Shown here one piece after another: positions 11,100 through 21,765 of a stretch of DNA of 64,000 bases. The position numbers were made by a program, and so were the translations under genes. This DNA comes from Zea mays (taxonomy: Eukaryota > Streptophyta > Magnoliopsida > Poales > Poaceae), in contig NC_050104.1 of assembly GCF_902167145.1 (NCBI RefSeq), positions 11,616,001 through 11,680,000 on the forward strand, in the 5' to 3' direction. The notes below the pieces were generated by a model that did no database searches, was not told where the DNA came from, and was given only the letters and a program-made list of their open reading frames with translations. The number at the start of each line of letters is the position of its first letter. Position 1 is the first letter of the stretch.

Positions 11100-12002
11100 T
11101 GAAAGGGAAATAGGCTTACACCTTTTCCTAAATCGATTTTGGTGGTTGAATTGCCCAACACAAATAATTGGACTAAGTAGTTTGCTCTAGATTATGAGTT
11201 CTACAGGTGCCAAAGGTTCACAACAAACCAATAAAAAGACCGAGAAAGGATTCAAATATAGAGAGCTAAAGTCAGCCGAAGTGTGCCCTGGTCTGGTGCA
11301 CCGGACTGTCCGGTGTGTCACCGGACAGTGTCCGGTGCACCAGGGACTCCAACTTCGAACTGCTCACCTTCGGGAATTCTGGAGGCCGCTCCGATATAAT
11401 TCACCGGACTGTCCAGTGTAGCACCGGACTATCCGGTGTGCCAGCGGAGCAACGGCTACTTCGCGCCAACGGTCATCTGCAAAAGGCATTAAATGCGCTA
11501 TAGTGCGCGCCAGAGTTAGAGCAGAGCCAGATGGCGCACCAGACAGTGAACAGTGCATGTCCGGTGCACCGCCGGACTGTCCGGTGGCCCAGAAGACAGA
11601 AGCTCCAACGGTCACAATCCAACGGCTGGGTGACATGGCAGACGCACCGGACAGTGTCCGGTGGCGCACCGGACTGTCCGGTGCGCCATGCGACAGCAGC
11701 CTTCACCAAATGGCTAGTTTGGTGGTTGGGGCTATAAATACCCCCAACCACCCACCATTCATTGTATCCAAGTTTTCTAACTTCCCACACCTTACAAGAG
11801 CTATAGTATTCAATACAAGACACACCAAAGAGATCAAAACCTCTCCCAAGTCCATAGATCATTCCCAATCAAATAGTGACTAGTGAGAGAGTGACTTGTG
11901 TTCATTTGAGCTCTTGCGCTTGGATTGCTTCTTTTTCTCATTCTTTCTTGTGATCAACTCAATTGTAACCGAGGCAAGAGACACCAATTGTGTGGTGGTC
12001 CT
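11100..12002 (+). repeat. Left part of the 5' LTR of the plus-strand Sirevirus
   Basis: Matches 28444 onward. It contains the palindrome block (about 11298-11690) and a TATAAATA box at 11733-11740. It is interrupted at 12003 by the reversed Sirevirus and resumes at 21415. Confidence 0.9.
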
Positions 12003-13288
12003 TGAAAGTCGCCTAGAGGGGGGTGAATAGGGCAAAACTGAAATTCTCAAAAATAATCACAACTACAAGTCGGGTTAGCGTTAGAAATATAATCAAGTCC
12101 GCGAGAGAGGGTGCAAAACAAATCGCAAGAAAATAAGAGGTGTGACACGCGGATTTGTTTTACCAAGGTTCGGTTCTTGCAAACCTACTCCCCGTTGAGG
12201 TGGTCACAAAGACCGGGTCTCTTTCAACCCTTTCCCTCTCTCAAACGGTCCCTCGGACCGAGTGAGCTTTCTCTTCTCAATCACTTGGAACACAAAGTTC
12301 CTACAAGGACCACCACAAGATTGGTGTCTCTTGCCTCAATTACAAGTGAGTATGATCGCAATAAAGAATCAAGAAGGAAGAAAGCAATCCAAGCGCAAGA
12401 GCTCGAAAGAACACAAGCAAATCTCTCTCTCTAAGCACTAGGGCGTTGTGTGGAATTTGGGAGAGGATTTGATCTCTTGAGTGTGTCTAGAATTGAATGC
12501 CTAGCTCTTGTAAGTAGTTGGAAGTGTGAAAACTTGGATGCAATGAATGGTGGGTGGTTGGGGGTATTTATAGCCCCAACCACCAAACTAGCCGTTTGGT
12601 GGGGCTGACTGACGTATGGTGCACCGGACAGTCCGGTGTACACCGGACATGTCCGGTGCGCCAGCCACGTCACCAAAGCCGTTGGGATTCGACCATTGGA
12701 GCACTATCTTCTGGGCCCGCCTGGATGTCCGGTGGCGCACCGGACATGTACTGTAGAGTGTCCGGTGCGCCAGTATGGGCGAGCCTGACTTCTGCACGCG
12801 CTGGCGCGCATTTAATGCGCTGCAGGTAGCCATTGGCGCCGAAGTATCCGTTGCTTCGATGTCACACCGGACAGTCCGGTGTACACCGGACATGTCCGGT
12901 GAATTATAGCGGACTAGCCGTTGTGAATTCCTGAAGCTGGCGAGTTCCGGAGGCCGCTCTTCTTTGGAGCACCGGACACTGTCCGGTGTACACCGGACAG
13001 TCCGGTGAATTATAGCGGAGTCGCCTCTGGATTTTCCCGAAGGTGACGAGTTTGAGTTGGAGTCCTCTGGTGCACCGGACAGTCCGGTGTGCCAGACCAG
13101 AGATGCCTTCGGTTGTCCCTTTGCTCTTTTGTTGAACCCAATACTTGATCTTTTTATTGGCTAAGTGTGAACCTTTTACACCTGTATAACTTATACACTA
13201 GAGAAAACTAGTTAGCCCAATTATTTGTGTTGGGCAATTCAACCACCAAAATCATTTAGGAACTAGGTGTAAGCCTAATTCCCTTTCA
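12003..13288 (-). repeat. 3' LTR of the reversed Sirevirus (1,286 bp)
   Basis: Differs from the other LTR at roughly 2% of positions by eye. A minus-strand TATA box lies at 12565-12572, and dense CACCGGAC/GTCCGGTG palindromes at about 12615-13092. The adjoining purine tract (AAAGGGGGAGAT on the minus strand) is at 13289-13302. Confidence 0.9.
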
Positions 13289-13302
13289 ATCTCCCCCTTT
13301 TT

Positions 13303-14125
13303 GGTGATTGATGCCAACACAAACCAAAGCAAATATGGAAGTGCATAGTTGAACTAGTTTGCATAATGTAAGTGCAAAGGTTGCTTGGAATTGAGCCAAT
13401 ATAAAAACTTACAAGATATGCATGGATTGATTCTTTCATTTTTAACATTTTGGACCGCGCTTGCACCACATGTTTTGTTTTTGCAAATTCTTTGGTAAGT
13501 CCTTTTCAAAGTTCTTTTGCAAATAGTCAAAGGTAAATGAATAAGATTTTGCAAAGCATCTTCAAGATTTGAAATTTTCTCCCCCTGTTTCAAATGCTTT
13601 TCCTTTGACTAAACAAAACTCCCCCTTAATGAAATCCTCCTCTTAGTGTTCAAGAGGGTTTTGATATTAATTTTGAAGAGAATGTAGCAATTTGAAATTA
13701 TATCACAAGTAAGATACCAATTTGAAAATATTCTTTGAAAAAACTACAATTTTAGAAATTGGTGGTGGTGCGGTCCTTTTGCTTTGGGTTCATACTTTCT
13801 CCCCCTTTGGCATGAATCGCCAAAAACGGAATCATTAGAGCCCTTTCAAAACTCTCTCCCCCTTTGGTCATAAGTAAATGAGTGAAGATTGTACCAAAGA
13901 TGAAGTCCTTTTGCTTTGGACTCATGTTCTCTCCCCCGAAGATGGAGAGATGCGCGGAGCAACGACGAAGGATGAGTTACGGAGTGGAAGCCTTTGTCTT
14001 CGCCGAAGACTCCAATTTCCTTTCAATACACCTATGACTTGGTTTGAAATAGACTTGAAAACACATTAGTCATAGCATATGAAAGAGACATGATCAAAGG
14101 TATATAAATGAGCTATGTGTGCAAA
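13303..14125 (-). other. Purine-rich 3' non-coding region of the reversed Sirevirus
   Basis: Between the pol stop and the 3' LTR. On the minus strand it contains repeated GGGGGAG tracts (for example near 13575-13625 and 13800-13865), the multiple polypurine-like runs typical of Sireviruses. No coding frame. Confidence 0.6.
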
Positions 14126-17100
14126 TCAACAAAAGAAGTTCCTAGAATCAAGAATATTTAGCTCATGCCTAAGTTTGTTAAGAGTTTGTTCATCAAGAGG
14201 CTTGGTAAAGATATATGCTAATTGATCTTTAGTATTAATGTAAGAAATCTCGATATCTCCCTTTTGTTGGTGATCCCTTAAAAAGTGATACCGAATGGCT
14301 ATGTGTTTAGTGCGGCTATGCTCGACGGGATTATCCGCCATGCGGATTGCACTCTCATTATCACATAGAAGAGGAACTTTGGTTAATTTGTAACCGTAGT
14401 CCCTAAGGGTTTGCCTCATCCAAAGTAGTTGCGTGCAACAATGGCCTGCGGCAATGTACTCGGCCTCGGCGGTAGAAAGAGCTACGGAATTTTGCTTCTT
14501 TGAAGCCCAAGACACCAAGGATCTTCCCAAGAACTGGCAAGTCCCCGATGTGCTCTTTCTATTGATTTTACACCCTGCCCAATCGGCATCCGAATAACCA
14601 ATTAAGTCAAAAGTGGATCCCCTAGGATACCAAAGCCCAAACTTAGGAGTATAAACCAAATATCTCAAGATTCGTTTTACGGCCGTAAGGTGAGCTTCCT
14701 TAGGGTCGGCTTGGAATCTTGCACACATGCATACGGAAAGCATAATATCCGGTCGAGATGCACATAAATATAGCAAAGAACCTATCATCGACCGGTATAC
14801 CTTTTGATCGACGGATTTACCTCCCTCGTCGAGGTCGAGATGCCCATTGGTTCCCATGGGTGTCTTGATGGGTTTGGCATCCTTCATCCCAAACTTGCTT
14901 AGAATATCTTGAGTGTACTTTGTTTGGCTTAGGAAGGTGCCCTCTTGGAGTTGCTTTACTTGGAATCCTAGAAAATACTTCAACTCCCCCATCATAGACA
15001 TCTCGAACTTTTGTGTCATGATCCTACTAAATTCTTCACAAGTAGACTCGTTAGTAGACCCAAATATAATATCAACAACATAAATTTGGCATACAAACAA
15101 GTCATTTTCAAGAGTTTTAGTAAAGAGTGTAGGATCGGCCTTTCCGACTTTGAATCCATTAGTGCTAAGGAAATCCCTAAGGCATTCATATCATGCTCTT
15201 GGGGCTTGCTTGAGCCCATAAAGCGCCTTAGAGAGTTTATAAACATGGTTAGGGTACTTACTATCTTCAAAGCCGGGAGGTTGCTCAACATAGACCTCTT
15301 CCTTGATTGGTCCATTGAGGAAGGCACTTTTCATGTCCATTTGATAAAGCTTAAAGCCATGGTAAGTAGCATAGGCCAATAATATGCGAATTGACTCAAG
15401 CCTAGCTATGGGTGCATAGGTTTCACCGAAATCCAAACCTTCGACTTGGGAGTATCCCTTGGCCACAAGTCGAGCTTTGTTCCTTGTCACCACACCATGC
15501 TCATCTTGCTTGTTGCGGAAGACCCATTTGGTTCCTACAACATTTTGATTAGGACGTGGAACTAAATGTCATACCTCATTCCTAGTGAAGTTGTTGAGCT
15601 CCTCTTGCATCGCCACCACCCAATCCGAATCTTGGAGTGCTTCCTCTACCCTGTGTGGCTCAATAGAGGAAACAAAAGAGTAATGTTCACAAAAATGTGC
15701 AACACAAGATCTAGTGGTTACCCCCTTATGAATGTCGCCAAGGATGGTGTCGACATGGTGATCTCGTTGAATTGCTTGGTGGACTCTTGGGTGTGGCGGC
15801 CTTTGTTCTTCATCCTCCTTGTCTTGATCATTTGCATCTTCCCCTTGATCATTGTCGTTATCTTGAGGTGGCTCATTTGATTGATCTTCTCCTTTATCAA
15901 CTTGAGCTTCATCCTCATTTTGAGTTGGTGGGGATGCTTGCGTGGAGGAGGATGGTTGATCTTGTGCATTTGGAGGCTCTTCGGATTCCTTAGGACACAC
16001 ATCCCCAATGGACATGTTCCTTAGCGCGATGCATGGAGCCTCTTCATCACCTATCTCATCAAGATCAACTTGCTCTACTTGAGAGCCGTTAGTTTCATCA
16101 AACACAACGTCACAAGAAACTTCAACTAGTCCCGAGGACTTGTTAAAGACTCTATATGCCCTTGTGTTTGAATCATATCCTAGTAAAAAGCCTTCTACAG
16201 TTTTAGGAGCAAATTTAGATTTTCTACCTCTTTTAACAAGTATAAAGCATTTGCTACCAAAGACTCTGAAATATGAAATATTGGGCTTTTTACCGGTTAG
16301 GAGTTCATAAGATGTCTTCTTGAGGATTCGGTGTAGATATAACCGGTTGATGGCGTAGCAAGCGGTGTTGACCGCCTCAGCCCAAAACCGATCCGAAGTC
16401 TTGTATTCATCAAGCATGGTTCTTGCCATGTCCAATAGAGTTCTATTCTTCCTCTCCACTACACCATTTTGTTGAGGGGTGTAGGGAGAAGAGAACTCAT
16501 GCTTGATGCCCTCCTCCTCAAGGAAGCCTTCAATTTGAGAGTTCTTGAACTTCGTCCCGTTGTCGCTTCTAATTTTCTTGATCCTTAAGCCGAACTCATT
16601 TTGAGCCCGTCTCAAGAATCCTTTTAAGGTCTCTTGGGTTTGAGATTTTTCCTGCAAAAAGAATACCCAAGTGAAGCGAGAATAATCATCCACTATTACA
16701 AGACAATACTTACTCCCGCCGATACTTATGTAAGCAATCGGGCCGAATAGATCCATGTGGAGTAGCTCAAGCGGCCTGTCGGTTGTCATGATGTTCTTGT
16801 GTGGATGATGGGCACCAACTTGCTTTCCTGCTTGGCATGCGCTACAAATCCTGTATTTCTCAAAATGAACATTTGTTAGTCCTAAAATGTGTTCTCCCTT
16901 TAGAAGTTTGTGAAGATTCTTCATCCCAACATGGGCTAGTCGGCGGTGCCAGAGCCAACCCATGTTAGTCTTAGCAATTAAGCATGTGTCGAGTTCAGCT
17001 CTATCAAAATCTACTAAGTATAGTTGACCCTCTAACACACCCTTAAATGCTATTGAATCATCACTTCTTCTAAAGACAGTGACACCTACATCAGTAAAGA

Positions 17101-17368
17101 GACAGTTGTAACCCATTTTGCATAATTGAGAAACAGAAAGCAAATTGTAATCTAAAGAATCTACAAGAAAAACATTGGAAATAGAATGGTCAGGAGATAT
17201 AGCTATTTTACCAAGACCTTTGACCAAACCTTGATTTCCATCCCCGAAAGTGATAGCTCGTTGGGAATCCTGGTTTTTCTCATAGGAGGAGAACATCTTT
17301 TTCTCCCCTGTCATGTGGTTTGTGCACCCGCTGTCGATAATCCAACTTGAGCCCCCGGATGCATAAAC
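14126..17368 (-). pseudogene. Sirevirus pol polyprotein (protease, integrase, reverse transcriptase, RNase H), inactive
   Basis: One frame from 17368 to 14126. In order: aspartic protease (WIIDSGCTNHM near 17330), the zinc-binding GAG-pre-integrase part (WHRRLAHVGMKNLHKLL), the integrase core (LLHMDLFG, SDNGT, PYTPQQNGVVER), a divergent acidic linker, reverse transcriptase ([22 protein letters not shown]) and RNase H (GYSDADWAGC, ALSTAEAEYIAAGHC). Two tryptophan codons have become TGA, at 15569-15571 and 15191-15193. The reverse-transcriptase active-site motif YVDD reads YVVD (codon 15074-15076), losing the first catalytic aspartate. The frame opens immediately after a TAG at 17369-17371 and is offset from gag. 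Confidence 0.88.
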
Positions 17369-17381
17369 CTACAAAACAAGT

Positions 17382-20069
17382 TTAGTTCTTGACTTTAGGT
17401 ACCCAAACGGTTTTGGGTCCTTTGGCATTAGAAACAAGAACTTTGGGAACCCAAACACAAGTTTTGGAGCTCTTGTGTTTGCCCCCAACATACTTGGCAA
17501 CGACCTTGCCGGATTTGTTAGTCAAAACATATGATGCATCAAAAGTTTTAAAAGAAATGTCATGCTCATTTGATGCACTAGGAGTTTTCTTCTTAGGCAA
17601 CTTAGCATGGGTTGGTTGCCTAGAGCTAGATTTCTCACCCTTATACATGAAAGCATGGTTAGGGCCAGAGTGAGACTTCCTAGAGTGAATTCTCCTAATT
17701 TTGCTCTCGGGATAACCGGCAGGGTACAAAATGTAACCCTCGTTATCCTGAGGCATGGAAGCCTTGCCCTTTACAAAATTAGACAATCTTTTAGGAGGGG
17801 CATTAAGTTTGACATTGTCTCCCCTTTGGAAGCCGATGCCATCCTTGATGCCAGGGCGTCTCCCATTATAAAGCATACTACGAGCAAATTTAAATTTTTC
17901 ATTCTCTAAGTTATGCTCGGCAATTTTAGCATCCAATTTTGCTATATGATCATTTTGCTGTTTAATTAAAGACATGTGATCATGAATAGCATTAATATCA
18001 ACATCTCTACATCTAGTACAAATAGATACATGCTCAACGATAGATGTAGAGGGCTTGCAAGATTTTAATTCTACAACCTTAGCATGTAACATATCATTCT
18101 TAGTTCTAAGGTCGGAAATAGTAGCATTGCAAACATCAAAATCTTTAGCCTTAGCAAGCAATTTTTTATTTTCATTTCTAAGGCTAGCAAGAGAAATGTT
18201 TAATTCTTCAATCCTAGCAAGTAAATCATCATTATCATCTCTAGAATTGGAAGTTGAAACATTACAAACATGAGAATCAACCTTAGCTAACAAATTAGCA
18301 TTTTCATTTCTAAGGTTGGCAATAGTGTCATGGCATGTGCTTAGCTCACTAGTTAATTTCTCACATTTTTCTACCTCTAGAGCATAAGCATTCTTAATCT
18401 TAGCATGCTTTTTATTTTCCTTGATTAGGAAGTCCTCTTGGGAGTCCAAGAGATCATCCTTCTCATGGATGGCACTAATTAGCTCATTTAGTTTTTCTTT
18501 TTGTTCCATGTTAAGGTTGGCAAAAAGGGTACGCAAATTATCTTCCTCATCACTAGCATTATCATCACTAGAGGACTCATATCTAGTGGAGGATTTAAAT
18601 TTAACCTTCTTCCTTTTGTCGTCCTTTGCCATGAGGCACTTGTGGCCGATGTTGGGGAAGAGAAGTCCCTTGGTGATGGCGATGTTGGCGGCGTCCTCGT
18701 CGTCGGAGGAGTCGCTAGAGCTTTCATCGGAGTCCCACTCTCGACAAACATGGGCATCGCCGCCCTTCTTCTTGTAGTATCTCTTCTTCTCCTTTCTTCT
18801 CCCCTTATTGTCATCGCCCCTGTCACTGTCACTAGAAATAGGACATTTAGCTATAAAGTGACCGGGCTTACCACACTTGTAGCAAACCTTCTTAGAGCGG
18901 GGCTTGTAATCCTTCCCCCTCCTTTGCTTGAGGATTTGCCGAAAGCTTTTGGTGACAAGCGCCATCTCCTCGTTGTCGAGCTTTGAGGTGTCGATTGGTT
19001 GTCTACTCGATGTAGACTCCTCCTTCTTCTCCTCCGTCGCCTTAAATGCGACCGGTTGAGCCGCGGATGTGGAGGGATCATCTAGCTCGTTGATCTTCTT
19101 CGAGCCCTTGATCATATACTCAAAGCTCACAAAATTCTCGATTACTTCCTCGGGAGTCATTAGTGTATATCTTGGGTTGCCACGAATTAATTGAACTTGA
19201 GTAGGGTTAAGGAAAATAAGAGATCTTAGAATAACCTTAACCACCTCGTGGTCATCCCACTTTTTGCTCCCGAGGTTGCGCACTTGGTTCACTAAGGTTT
19301 TGAGCCGGTTGTACATGTCTTGTGGCTCCTCCCCTTGGCGAAGACGAAAGCGACCGAGCTCCCCCTCGATCGTTTCCCGCTTGGTGATCTTGGTGAGTTC
19401 ATCACCCTCGTGCGCGGTCTTGAGTAAGTCCCAAATCTCCTTTGCACTCTTCAACCCTTGCACCTTGTTATATTCCTCTCTACTTAGAGAGGCAAGGAGT
19501 ATGGTTGTGGCTTGGGAGTTGAAATGCTCGATTTGGGCCACCTCATCCTCATCATAGTCTTCATCCCCTATGGATGGTACCTGTGCACCAAACTCAACAA
19601 CATCCCATATACTTTTGTGGAGTGAGGTTAGATGAAATCGCATTAAATCATTCCACCTAGCGTAATCTTCACCATCAAATGTTGGTGGTTTGCCTAATGG
19701 GACGAAAAGTAAAGGTGTGTGTTTAGAAATGCGAGGGTAGCGTAGGGGAATCTTACTATACTTCTTGCGCTCTTGGCGCTTAGAAGTGACGGACGCCGCG
19801 TCGGAGCCGGAGGTGGATGTTGATGAAGAATCGGTCTCGTAGTAGACCACTTTCCTCATCCTCTTTTTCTTGTCTCCACTCCGATGCGGCTTGTGGGAAG
19901 AGAAGTTCTCCTTCTTCTCTTTGTGTGAAGAAGATTTCTTCTCCTTCCCTTTGGAGGAGTCTTTCTTCTCCTTCCTCTTGTTGCGGGACTCTTCCGATGA
20001 AGTCTTCTCGTGGCTTGTAGTGGGCTTTTCGCCGGTCTCCATCTCCTTCTTGGCGTGATCTCCCGACAT
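17382..20069 (-). CDS. Sirevirus Gag (895 residues), open frame
   Basis: Uninterrupted frame from ATG at 20069 (MSGDHAKKEMETGEK) to TAA at 17382-17384. The N-terminus is lysine- and serine-rich. A UBN2-type capsid region (about residues 130-330) contains KPPTFDGEDYARWNDLMRF and SAKEIWDLLKTAHEGDE. One CCHC zinc knuckle, CYKCGKPGHFIAKC, lies near residue 395. Beyond it is a long coiled-coil tail with repeated LRNEN(A/K)(N/K)LLAK heptads (about residues 530-750), the extended Gag C-terminus typical of Sireviruses. Gag would assemble the cytoplasmic particle that packages element RNA. Unlike pol of the same copy it has no break. Confidence 0.9.
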   Translation of the reverse strand: MSGDHAKKEMETGEKPTTSHEKTSSEESRNKRKEKKDSSKGKEKKSSSHKEKKENFSSHKPHRSGDKKKRMRKVVYYETDSSSTSTSGSDAASVTSKRQERKKYSKIPLRYPRISKHTPLLFVPLGKPPTFDGEDYARWNDLMRFHLTSLHKSIWDVVEFGAQVPSIGDEDYDEDEVAQIEHFNSQATTILLASLSREEYNKVQGLKSAKEIWDLLKTAHEGDELTKITKRETIEGELGRFRLRQGEEPQDMYNRLKTLVNQVRNLGSKKWDDHEVVKVILRSLIFLNPTQVQLIRGNPRYTLMTPEEVIENFVSFEYMIKGSKKINELDDPSTSAAQPVAFKATEEKKEESTSSRQPIDTSKLDNEEMALVTKSFRQILKQRRGKDYKPRSKKVCYKCGKPGHFIAKCPISSDSDRGDDNKGRRKEKKRYYKKKGGDAHVCREWDSDESSSDSSDDEDAANIAITKGLLFPNIGHKCLMAKDDKRKKVKFKSSTRYESSSDDNASDEEDNLRTLFANLNMEQKEKLNELISAIHEKDDLLDSQEDFLIKENKKHAKIKNAYALEVEKCEKLTSELSTCHDTIANLRNENANLLAKVDSHVCNVSTSNSRDDNDDLLARIEELNISLASLRNENKKLLAKAKDFDVCNATISDLRTKNDMLHAKVVELKSCKPSTSIVEHVSICTRCRDVDINAIHDHMSLIKQQNDHIAKLDAKIAEHNLENEKFKFARSMLYNGRRPGIKDGIGFQRGDNVKLNAPPKRLSNFVKGKASMPQDNEGYILYPAGYPESKIRRIHSRKSHSGPNHAFMYKGEKSSSRQPTHAKLPKKKTPSASNEHDISFKTFDASYVLTNKSGKVVAKYVGGKHKSSKTCVWVPKVLVSNAKGPKTVWVPKVKN

Positions 20070-20100
20070 CACTTCGAGCGGTTAGGCTCTAATGAAGAAC

Positions 20101-20117
20101 CGGGCTCTGATACCAAT
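20101..20117 (-). other. Primer binding site of the reversed Sirevirus
   Basis: On the minus strand TTGGTATCAGAGCCCGG directly follows the 5' LTR. This is complementary to the 3' end of initiator methionine tRNA, the standard Copia primer. Confidence 0.85.
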
Positions 20118-21409
20118 TGAAAGTCACCTAGAGGGGGGGTGAATAGGGCGAAACTGAAATTCTCAAAAATAATCACAACTACAAGCCGGGTTAGTGTTAG
20201 AAATATAATCAAGTCCGCGAGAGAGGGTGCAAAACAAATCGCAAGCAAATAAGAAATGTGACACGCGGATTTGTTTTACCGAGGTTCGGTTCTTGCAAAC
20301 CTACTCCTCGTTGAGGTGGTCACAAAGATCGGGTCTCTTTCAACCCTTTCCCTCTCTCAAACGGTCCCTCAGACCGAGTGAGCTTTCTCTTCTCAATCAC
20401 TTGGAACACAAAGTTCCTACAAGGACCACCACAAGATTGGTGTCTCTTGCCTCAATTACAAGTGAGTATGATCGCAATAAAGAATCAAGAAGGAAGAAAG
20501 CAATCCAAGCGCAAGAGCTCGAAAGAACACAAGCAAATCTCTCTCTCTAAGCACTAGGGCGTTGTGTGGAATTTGGGAGAGGATTTGATCTCTTGAGTGT
20601 GTCTAGAATTGAATGCCTAGCTCTTGTAAGTGGTTGGAAGTGTGAAAACTTGGATGCAATGAATGGTGGGTGGTTGGGGGTATTTATAGCCCCAACCACC
20701 AAACTAGCCGTTTGGTGGGGCTGACTGACGTATGGTGCACCGGACAGTCCGGTGTACACCGGACATGTCCGGTGCGCCAGCCACGTCACCAAAGCTGTTG
20801 GGATTCGACCGTTGGAGCACTGTCTTCTGGGCCCGCCTGGATGTCCGGTGGCGCACCGGACATGTACTGTAGAGTGTCCGGTGCGCCAGTATGGGCGAGC
20901 CTGACTTCTGCGCGCGCTGGCGCGCATTTAATGCGCTGCAGGTAGCCGTTGGCGCCGAAGTATCCGTTGCTTCGATGTCACACCGGACAGTCCGGTGTAC
21001 ACCGGACATGTCCGGTGAATTATAGCGTACTAGCCGTTGTGAATTCCCGAAGCTGGCGAGTTTCGGAGGCCGCTCTTCTTTGGAGCACCGGACACTGTTC
21101 GGTGTACACCGGACAGTCCGGTGAATTATAGCGGAGTCGCCTCTGGATTTTCCCGAAGGTGACGAGTTTGAGTTGGAGTCCTCTGGTGCACCGGACACTG
21201 TCCGGTGTACACCGGACAGTCCGGTGTGCCAGACCAGAGATGCCTTCGGTTGTCCCTTTGCTCTTTTGTTGAACCCAATACTTGATCTTTATATTGGCTA
21301 AGTGTGAACCTTTTACACCTATATAACTTATACACTAGAGCAAACTAGTTAGTCCAATTATTTCCACCAAAATCATTTAGGAACTAGGTGTAAGCCTAAT
21401 TCCCTTTCA
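20118..21409 (-). repeat. 5' LTR of the reversed Sirevirus (1,292 bp)
   Basis: Pairs with 12003-13288. A minus-strand TATAAATA box lies at 20681-20688 inside an inverted repeat, and palindromes fill about 20735-21228. Confidence 0.9.
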
Positions 21410-21414
21410 ATCCT

Positions 21415-21717
21415 TGCGGGGACTTTGTGTCCCGTTTGATTGAGAATAGAAGCTCACTCGGTCTAAGTGACCGTTTGAGAGAGGGAAAGGGTTGAAAGAG
21501 ACCCGGTCTTTGTGACCACCTCAACGGGGAGTAGGTTTGCAAGAACCAAACCTCGGTAAAACAAATCATCGTGTCTCACTCTTTATTTGCCCGCGATTTG
21601 TTTTTTACCCTCTCTCTCGGACTCGTTCATATTTCTAACGCTAACCCGGCTTGTAGTTGTGCTTAAGTTTATAAATTTCAGATTCACCCTATTCACCCCC
21701 CCTCTAGGCGACTTTCA
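21415..21717 (+). repeat. Right part of the 5' LTR of the plus-strand Sirevirus
   Basis: Continues the LTR interrupted at 12003 and ends CTAGGCGACTTTCA at 21717. It corresponds to about 29308-29616 of the 3' LTR. Confidence 0.9.
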
Positions 21718-21718
21718 A

Positions 21719-21735
21719 TTGGTATCAGAGCCCGG
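21719..21735 (+). other. Primer binding site of the plus-strand Sirevirus
   Basis: TTGGTATCAGAGCCCGG right after the 5' LTR, matching initiator methionine tRNA. Confidence 0.85.
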
Positions 21736-21765
21736 TGCTTCATTAGAGCTTAACTGCTCGAAGTG

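Larger units (their letters stand above)
12003..21409 (-). mobile_element. Sirevirus (Ji/Opie-like Copia) in reverse orientation, nested in the other Sirevirus's LTR
   Basis: Complete 9.4-kb element. Its LTRs (12003-13288 and 20118-21409) end TGAAAGTC(G/A)CCTAG ... TTCCCTTTCA as written on the plus strand. The flanks are GTCCT (11998-12002) and ATCCT (21410-21414), a 5-bp duplication with one later change. The undisturbed site in the other LTR reads GTCCT. Order on the minus strand is LTR, initiator-Met primer site, gag, pol, purine tract, LTR. It is the youngest layer of this stack by position. Confidence 0.92.

Noticed and set aside
11315..11883. Open frames of 60-130 codons rich in HRTVRC, GAPD and CPVR peptides, also at 4974-5373, 12554-12893, 20547-21198 and 28531-29023
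   Set aside because: They are translations of the CACCGGAC/GTCCGGTG palindromes in several frames and on both strands, not conserved proteins.
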